This document shows, piece after piece, positions 57,399 to 64,000 of a DNA stretch of 64,000 nt. A program made the position numbers and the translations under genes. Each line of letters starts with the position of its first letter. The first letter of the stretch is position 1. The DNA is from Chelydra serpentina (Eukaryota; Chordata; Testudines; Chelydridae): the NCBI GenBank assembly GCA_037349315.1, contig JBAIAC010000018.1:5828001-5892000 (forward strand). The letters run 5' to 3'. The notes beneath the pieces are model-generated. The model was not told where the DNA came from. It saw only the letters and a program-made list of their open reading frames with translations, and did not search any database.

Positions 57399-58247
57399 TC
57401 ATTTTGATTTCTCAGAGCCAGGGAGTAGCCACGCCTTGAGGTGGAGTTTTGCCAGTTCATCAGGTGGTGGACCTGGCCCACATCCCGAAAGAGGAGATGA
57501 AGTAGAAGAGGAAGAGTTCATAGTGGAGCACATGGTCACCTTTAGGAGGTAAGAAAACCACATTTGTCTGGACCACCTGGGGGCTATCAAGATTATACTG
57601 GAGTTGTCTGTTCTGATCTTGTGTATGACCCTAGAAAAGAGGTCGAAAGGAAAGTGTAGCAGGGGTGCATCCCATTTGATGAGAAAAATGTTGCCCGGGG
57701 AATGGGGTACCAGTCCCACTCTAGAGCAGAATTGCGGGCACTTGGCGTTTTGGGTCATCGGAAAAAGATCCATTTCCCACTCATAGTCCTAGGAAAGTTT
57801 TCTGCTTAGTGCATCTGCAGTGATGTTTTGGCATCCTGATAGGTAGGAGGCTGAGATGTCAACATTGTGACTGATGCGCTAATTCCATAGTAGCATGGCT
57901 TCCATGCATAGGGAGTGTTACTGTTCTCCCCATTGTCAGTTTATATAAAACATGCAAGCAATGTTGTCTTTATAGTTCTGTCCTTGATCATAGGTAGGAA
58001 ATGGGAGCATGCACTGCGAACCACCCGTAGCTCCAGTAAGTTTGTATGTAGAATGGCTTCCAATAGGCACCAGCAGCCTTGGACTGTGTGATTGCGCAAG
58101 TGAGCTCCCCAACCTAGTAGGGAAGCATCCATAGTGATTATCATCGTTGGAGGGTTCTGTACAAAGGGAACTTAAGCGCCTACATTGTTTGGTTGTGTCC
58201 ACCAATGTAGAGAGGTTCTTTTTACTTTGTTTATCATCGTGAGACAT
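57399..58247 (-). pseudogene. DIRS RNase H and connecting region remnant
   Basis: The frame at 57941-58144 reads TMDASLLGWGAHLRNHTVQG, with the conserved DAS...GWG of the RNase H fold, then LLELRVVRSACSHFLP. The downstream frame (57399-57773) has a WDAPLLHFPFDLFSRVIHKI block and IILIAPRWSRQMWF, typical of the segment between RNase H and recombinase in DIRS. It degrades the RNA strand in an active element. It is broken here. Confidence 0.75.
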
Positions 58248-58249
58248 TT

Positions 58250-59950
58250 GTTTATGCTGTGTCTGTGTGGAACATACAATGTCCAGATGACAAATGCCAT
58301 TGCGTACATGTGGCCCAACAGTGGAAAGCAGGTCCTGGCCTGTGTCTGGGGACTGTCTAGTGTTGTGGAGATTAGATTTAGTAAAGTCATAAATTGGTGT
58401 TGGGGCAGCGAGGCTGTAGCCTCCAGAAGGTCACGGTAGGCCCCGATGAACTTCGGTCTCTGCACAGTGTGACAAAGTTCCTCCTCCACCTTGGTGAGTC
58501 CTGCGCTTATTGGCGGATTTTGATCGCCTCAGAGATCTTCCCCTCTGGTAGAACCCACAGTCAAATTCCTCCTGTGTCTGATCCGGAGTTGGGAGGTTTG
58601 GGGGGAACCCGGGCCCGCCCTCTACTCCGGGTTCCAGCCCAGGGCCCTGTGGATTGCAGTTGTCTATAGGGTTTCCTGTAACAGCTGCGTTACAGCTACA
58701 ACTCCCTGGGCTACTTCCCCACAGCCTCCGCCCAACACCTTCTTTATGCTTACTGCTGGACCTTCCTCCTGATGGTCTGCTGATGCTTGTACTCCTCAGT
58801 CCTTCAACTCTTCTCCCTCTCAACTCCTTGTGTGCCTCTTGCTCCCAGCTCCTCGCATGCAACACCACAAACTAAAGTGAGCTCCTTTTTAAACCCAGGT
58901 GCCCTGATTAGCCTGCCTGTCTTAATTGATTCTAGCAGGTTCTTCTTAATTGGCTCCAGGTGTCCTAATTAGCCTGCCTGCCTTAAATTGGTTCCAGAAA
59001 GTTCCTGCTTGTTCTAGTGCAGCCCCTGCTCTGGTCACTCAGGGGACAGAAAACTATTAATCCAATGGCCAGTATATTTGCCTTCTATGAGATTTCTGTA
59101 CCCCACTTGTCTGGGTCTGTCACAACAGGTATGCATGTTGATTTCTGTGTGTTTATTTGTAGGCCTAAATGTGCCCCTTGTTGAGTCAAAGCTTTGAGTA
59201 AGCAATCATCCAAATAGGGGAATATTATGACCTCTTGTCTGCAAAGGTGAACCACCACCACTGCAAGAACTTTCGAAAATGGGGCAGTGGACTGTCCAAA
59301 GTGCAGTACTTTGTACTGAACGTCCTGCGTGGGGGATGTATTGTTAAAAGAAAATATGCGTCCTGGAGGTCGAGGGCGGATAGCCAGTCCTCTCTTTCCA
59401 GTTCTGGCATCATGGTTGCTAACGTGACCACACTGAAGCGCTGGGTCTTCACAAAATTGTTGAGTCTTCTTAAATGGAGAATAGGTCTCCATCCTCCAGT
59501 TTTTTCTATGTTAGAAAATAATGTGAGTAGAATCCCCTCCCTCTATGTTGTGTTGGTACTGGTTCTACTGCACCTATGCATATGAGATAGTTTGCCTCCT
59601 GTCACAGTAGATGTTCGTGAGAGGGGTCCCTGAAGAGGGATGAGGAGGGAGGGTGGGTAGAGGGAATGTAGGTAAATGGGATGGATAGCTAGTCTCGATG
59701 ATCTCAAATACCCATTTGGCTGATGTGATGGTCTTCCAGACTGGGTGGAATGGGGTCAGACGGTCTCGGAATGGATGGGAGGTAGTGGGTGTTTCCATCA
59801 CTTGAAAATGTGGGTATCTTGGGCCCTCAACCAAGATCTCAAAATTGTTCTCTTGAGATCCTCGATTGTAGATTGTACTTCTTTGGGAAATCTGGAGAGA
59901 TGGAGCCATGAAGCACATCATATGATTACAGCTGTGGCAATGGAACATGC
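58250..59950 (-). pseudogene. DIRS reverse transcriptase remnant, split by an LTR
   Basis: The part right of the LTR gives RFSVVTLATMMPELEREDWL and SALDLQDAYFLLTIHP (first catalytic Asp region). It then gives QYKVLHFGQSTAPFSKVLAV and IFPYLDDCLLKAL, where YLDD is the catalytic box. The LTR at 58468-59124 lies after KSTCIPVVTD. The remaining RT thumb continues to the left with a RDLLEATASLPQHQF-like and LLGHMYAMAFVIW block. Several shifts are present. Confidence 0.78.
58468..59124 (-). mobile_element. Solo LTR, 657 bp, in the DIRS RT
   Basis: On the plus strand it runs from TGTGACAAAGTTCC to GGGTCTGTCACA. Its first and last 7 bases (TGTGACA and TGTCACA) are inverted repeats. ACAG flanks it at 58464-58467 and 59125-59128, a perfect 4-bp duplication typical of class I endogenous retroviruses. 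On the minus strand a TATA-like GGTTTAAAAAGGAGC lies near 58890. The 145-codon minus frame inside is incidental. Confidence 0.85.
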
Positions 59951-60075
59951 TGCCATGTCTGCTGAGTTCAGTGAGGCTCTCAGAGCTGATTGAGTGAGAA
60001 GATGGCCCTCCAAGGTGATCACTCTGAATTGCTCCTTTTTCTCTTCAGGAAGAAACTCAATAAATTCCAATACTT

Positions 60076-62550
60076 TCAAGTAGTTGGTGTAATTATACTG
60101 GCAATTAACGCCTTGTAGTTGGTGATCCTAAATTGTAGGGTTGCTGATGAGTAGGCCTTACAACCGAAAAGTTCTAATCTCTTCCAGTCCCTTTCATATG
60201 GGGTGATTCTGGAATGATGCTGTCTGCCCCTTTCATTCACAGCCTCCACCACAAGGGAGTTTGGTGTGGGGTGTGAAAAAAATAATTCCATTCCCTTAGA
60301 AAGAACATAATATTTTTATCTGCCCTTTTGCAGGTGGGGGAGACTGTTGTTGGGGTCTGCCAGATGATTTTGGCCGGGTCCGTCAGAGAGTAATTGATTG
60401 GTAGGGATTTTGCAGGAAGTTGACATCTGTAGTGTGTCCAGCAACTTATGCTGGGACTCAGCCACTTCCTGTAATGGTATGTTCAGGGAAGCTGCCACCC
60501 TCTTAAAAAGTTCCTAGAATTGTTTGGAATGGTCCCTTGTAGTCGGAGGTGGGGGCATGATGGTTTCATCCAGAGAAGAGGATGAGAAGTTGGCTGCTGG
60601 TGCAGCTTCCTGGCCTGAAGCCTCCTCCAGTTCCTCAACTGCCTCTTCCGGGGGTACAGAGGATGAAGGGGAATGTCTTGACTTTACCTGGGGTGGATTG
60701 GGAGGCTTGTGGTATTGTGTGTGGTATGCTGTCTATGGGTCCCAGTAAGGCCACTGTGATGGAAAAGGCATGGGTGGTGGCATCCATGAGTGTCCATACC
60801 AGCTCTGAGTTTCAGGTCCTGGGTGATAATCCCGTTGTTGTGATGGGCCTGGTCTGGTACATGCATGAAAAGGTGAGGAGTGGTGGGAGGAGGAGATTTC
60901 CCCTTCATCCTCATTGTCCTCGTCACTCAATAAGGGAAAAGCTGATCTGGGCAGCGTGGGAAATTGACATTGTCATAAACATACAGCTAAGAGTAGCATA
61001 AAATCCCTCCTGGGTAGCTGTACTTAATCTTTACCTGTAAGGGGTAAGAAGCTCAAATAACCTAGCTGGCACCTGACCAAAAGGGCCAATGAAAAAAGAA
61101 GATACTTTCAAATCTGAACGGGGGGAGGGGCGGAGAGAGAGGTTTTGTTTGTGCTCTGTTTGTTTGTTTCCTCTCTGGACAGAGAGAGAGAGACCAGGCT
61201 GGAAAACATCTCCTGAAAACATACCTGAAATGAGCATCTAAAATTACAAAAATTGTAAGTAATGGTAAGGAAATACATTAGATTATTTTTTGTATTAGCT
61301 TGTGAATTTTCCCTATGGTAAGAGTGAGTTTTATTCCTGGTTTTTTGAACTTTGAAGCTGAGCCTAGAGGGGAATCCTCTGTGTTTTAAATCTTTTTATT
61401 ACCCGGTAAAAAGTACCTTTCATCCTGATTTTTGCAGGTGTGATTCTTTTACTTTTTAAAAGAAATAAAATTCTTCTTTTAAGATTGATTGATTTTCAGT
61501 GTCCTAAAAACCAAGGGGTTTGGTCTGTGCTCACATTGTAATGAACTGGTTAGGATATTATTCTCAAGCCTCCCCAAGAAAGGGGGTGAAGGGGCATGGG
61601 GAAATAGGGACTCCAAGTGGCCCTTTTCCTGATTTTTTTGTCTAAATCACTTGGTGGTGGCAGCAATACCATCCAAGGACAAGGAAGGCATTTGTGCCTT
61701 TTAACTAAGCTGGTAGAAATAAGCTTAGGGGGTCTTTCATGTGGGTCCCCACATCCGTACTCCCGAGTTCAGAGTGGGGAGGGAACCCTGACAGACACTA
61801 TACCGAGAATGCCGGGGTGAGGTTGGTATTGAGAAAAGGAGATTCCAGCATCAAGGAGATGAGGAGATCCTTGTGGCAGAGAAATTGCTGAAGTACCAAG
61901 AGCATCAGTACTGAGGAAGGTGGTGTCAATGGTACCGATGTCTGTGCCACAGTTGTTGGTCCCGAGGATCACGTACTATGTGCGGTGAAGGCAGAATATG
62001 GCATCACAGCCTGCAGCAGTGCCAAGCTGCTCGGGACAATATTCCTCCATATTCGTTACCAAGGTGGAGGGTTTTGGTTTCCCTTTGCTGCCTTTGTCCA
62101 AGACAGCCCGCTTAGGGTCCTTTGCTCGTGCAGTACCCACGGTACCAGATGGTCCCACTACCTCAGAAGTGGAAGATCCTGGTGCGGTGGGTACCGATGG
62201 GGTCTGCCAAGTTGGAGAACACTGCTTCTTGGTGGGTTCCCAAGGAAGGGAAGTCAGAGCCCGCTTTTTAGTCATCTTCTTGGAGTGCTCTTTTACCTGA
62301 GTATGTGGAAGGGAACGTCTGTCAGAGACTGGTGTGGGAAGCCAGTGTCCAGAGGGAGTTCGTGATCCAGGCTCAGAGCCTGGCACAGACACTTCTCCAT
62401 CATGAGGAGTTTCAGTTTCAGGTCTCTTGCCTTCCTGGTACAGGCTTTCAAATTATGGCACTGTGAGCACTTCTGAGGGATGTGTCTCTCTCCAAGGCAG
62501 TGTACACACTGTGAATGCCCGTCAGAGACTGGGATAGAGAGTCTGCACAA
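60076..62550 (-). pseudogene. DIRS ORF1 (gag-like) remnant, split by an LTR
   Basis: The N-terminal frame near 62550-62400 has cysteine and histidine pairs (C-x2-C-x-G-E-x-H-x4-C-x2-C pattern, QCVHCLGERHIPQKCSQC). Middle parts are low complexity. The C-terminal frames read EVAESQHKLLDTLQ, DPNNSLPHLQKG, FFSHPTPNSLVVEAVNERGR and LFGCKAYSSATLQFRI. These correspond to the conserved capsid-like region of DIRS ORF1 and to the fragment at 980-1363. The LTR at 60971-61793 divides it. Confidence 0.72.
60971..61793 (+). mobile_element. Solo LTR, 823 bp, in the DIRS ORF1
   Basis: Starts TGTCATAAACATACAGCTAA and ends GAACCCTGACA. The flanks GACAT (60966-60970) and GACAC (61794-61798) match in 4 of 5 positions. 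An AAATAAAATTC signal near 61467 sets plus orientation. A (GA)n run lies near 61180. It is a distinct LTR family from the TGTGACA ones. Confidence 0.8.
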
Positions 62551-62828
62551 AAGGCAGTGGTTAAAACCCAGGGAGCCAGCATGCCCCTCAGAGAAGGGTT
62601 TTCTCCCATAAGGAAGGGTAACTGAGCTATTCTAATGGGTATTTAACAACTGGAACTTAATTTCCTAATGTAAGAGAAAAAAAAGTTGTTGGGTTTTTTT
62701 TTAAGATAAGAAGAAAATAAACAGTAAAGGATAAATAATTATAAAACTAGCTAACAACTAACTATTAACTAAATAACTAGAGTAAATATTCTAAAGTACA
62801 GAGGCACTTCTAAGTGCTCTATCTCAAG

Positions 62829-63006
62829 CCGAGGGTGGTAGAGAAGGAAATGAGGGGCAGTTGGTTGCAAGGCACTATGTAACCACCTGAGTCAGTGCAA
62901 GATGGGAAGAGCGAATGTGCAACCTAACCACGCACTGCTACTACAAATCTCCGATTACAAGCTCAGGGGCACGCAATCACCTAACGCTGAGCACCCACAG
63001 GGACAC
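62829..63006 (-). repeat. DIRS inverted terminal repeat, 5' copy
   Basis: It is the reverse-complement partner of 56030-56204, with GGTAGAGAAGGAA, CACTATGTAACCACCTGAG, CTACAAATCTCCGATTACAA and CACCCACAGGGAC in matching order. Confidence 0.8.
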
Positions 63007-63020
63007 TCCTAGAAGAACTT

Positions 63021-64000
63021 ACAATTCTTCATATTGGAAAAAAAATTATATTCTTTTAACAAGGCACAGATTTTAGCCACAACCCTTGTAACTGTTTTGA
63101 TTTTTTTCATTCCCTGATCCTTTCATATAGCCTGTGTCCATTTCCAAAGGTGTTTTTTTTTTAATTTGACTCCTTTCTACAATCCTCCCCAAGACAATAT
63201 TTCCAAGATATATAGCAACTAGTTTTAATGGGCAGAAGCTGAGAAAGAAGTTGTCACATGTTCTGCCATCCCAAAAGGACCCAGAAAGTAAAGATTTTCA
63301 TCCAAGAACAAATTTCCTGATTTGTCAGGCATAGAATTCAAGAGCAGGAAAGGCTAATTTCTGGAATGCAAAGTCAAGCCACTCAGCCCAATTTCAAACT
63401 AAAGAGAATTCAGTGAAATTTGGCAAAACATATGTATCCAGTCTCAATTTAAAGTATTGTTACTTTAATTGCCTGAGACATACACTTGCATGTCCTGCAT
63501 CCCAACACCCTTGCACTCAGGGACTCATCTCATTAAATTATGGCTGCCATTTTGAATTTGAATTGAGAAGAATTGAGTATTTCTGGCTATTTTAAATGTT
63601 TTTAAAACAATGTCAGTTAAAAATACGTATTTGAATATATGCATTTTATTTTAAATCTAATGCTTTAAAGGACTAGTGGAAGTTGCTCCTTCTGAGTATT
63701 TGACAGGACACCAGAATACTTTATGGCAGTAGTCTGTGATCCGCAAAATGGCCTAAAATTAATCCTACAAAACAACAAGAGGTTTTTTGCTGGGAAGATT
63801 GGAGGAGGCTTGTGGGTTTTCCTTAAGCCAGTTCCACAGCCTCTAGCAGCATCCTTTCCCCAGTCCCAGAGTATAGCACTGTGTTGACATAGGAAAGGGA
63901 AGGAAGGACAAGAGCTTCATTGTGATGGTTAGTGGCAGGAGGTGGAAGAGCAGAAGCAGAGGGAAACCTATTGTTTCTTTATTCCTCTCCCCTGGCTGCA
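63021..64000. other. No gene recognised
   Basis: AT-rich DNA without a supported exon or assignable repeat. The 60-codon plus frame at 63413 has no motif. Confidence 0.45.

Larger units (their letters stand above)
55989..63020 (-). mobile_element. Full-length decayed DIRS-type retrotransposon (tyrosine recombinase class)
   Basis: The minus strand carries, in order, an ORF1 (gag-like), RT, RNase H and a tyrosine recombinase. The ends are inverted repeats of each other, and an internal complementary region sits inside the 3' end. This is the defining layout of DIRS elements, which integrate through a circular intermediate by tyrosine recombinase rather than by integrase. Two solo LTRs (58468-59124 and 60971-61793) interrupt it, leaving about 5.55 kb of element, a normal DIRS length. 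Many stops and shifts show it is inactive. It lies in the long upstream region of the STPG-like gene. Confidence 0.85.

Noticed and set aside
58431..58868. 145-codon minus-strand frame
   Set aside because: It overlaps the edge of a solo LTR and the DIRS RT and has no motif.
1..64000. CRISPR array, operon or phage-like system
   Set aside because: The repeats here are dispersed eukaryotic transposons. There are no regular spacers, ribosome binding sites or compact gene runs.

Overview
This looks like a stretch of a reptile nuclear genome, most likely a turtle. The case rests on the mix of repeats: abundant CR1 LINEs, a DIRS-type retrotransposon, Penelope-like copies, several hAT and Harbinger-type miniature DNA transposons, and several solo LTRs of the TGTGA...CA kind. 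Species assignment is inference. There are no prokaryotic features.

Only one host coding segment could be supported: a 166-bp exon on the minus strand (26570-26735) with good splice sites at both ends. It encodes 55 codons with the proline/glycine-rich pattern of sperm-tail PG-rich repeat proteins, probably STPG2. STPG2 is a very long, intron-rich gene in other vertebrates, so the window is best read as one small exon in very large introns loaded with transposons. Nearly all other long open frames are transposon remnants or chance frames in GC-rich repeats.

Layout. 1-5.6 kb: a decayed DIRS ORF1 fragment split by a CR1 tail and a solo LTR, then an old CR1, an LTR fragment carrying a TTAA-flanked MITE, and a Penelope tail. 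7.9-14.1 kb: two copies of a GC-rich hAT element, a CR1 split by a pogo-like MITE, a 7SL-RNA-like retroposon, and two more hAT MITEs. 15-18.3 kb: a long LTR and a hAT element holding a minisatellite. 18.3-26.1 kb: mostly unassigned intron plus a 1.2-kb solo LTR. 26.1-33.3 kb: a Harbinger MITE, the STPG exon, tRNA-like SINE heads in both orientations, two non-CR1 LINE fragments, and a second Harbinger element with a Penelope copy inside. 33.3-39 kb: unassigned intron. 39-47.4 kb: dense nested LINE, Penelope and LTR insertions. 48-51 kb: the youngest-looking element, a 5'-truncated CR1 with endonuclease and reverse transcriptase separated by one frameshift. 51-56 kb: unassigned. 56-63 kb: a full-length but decayed DIRS element with inverted terminal repeats and an internal complementary region, carrying two solo LTRs.

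The most unusual item is a 222-bp insertion at 10993-11214 with 11-bp target duplications. Its 5' half resembles the Alu domain of 7SL RNA. Its 3' half is unidentified and has an H/ACA-snoRNA-like arrangement.
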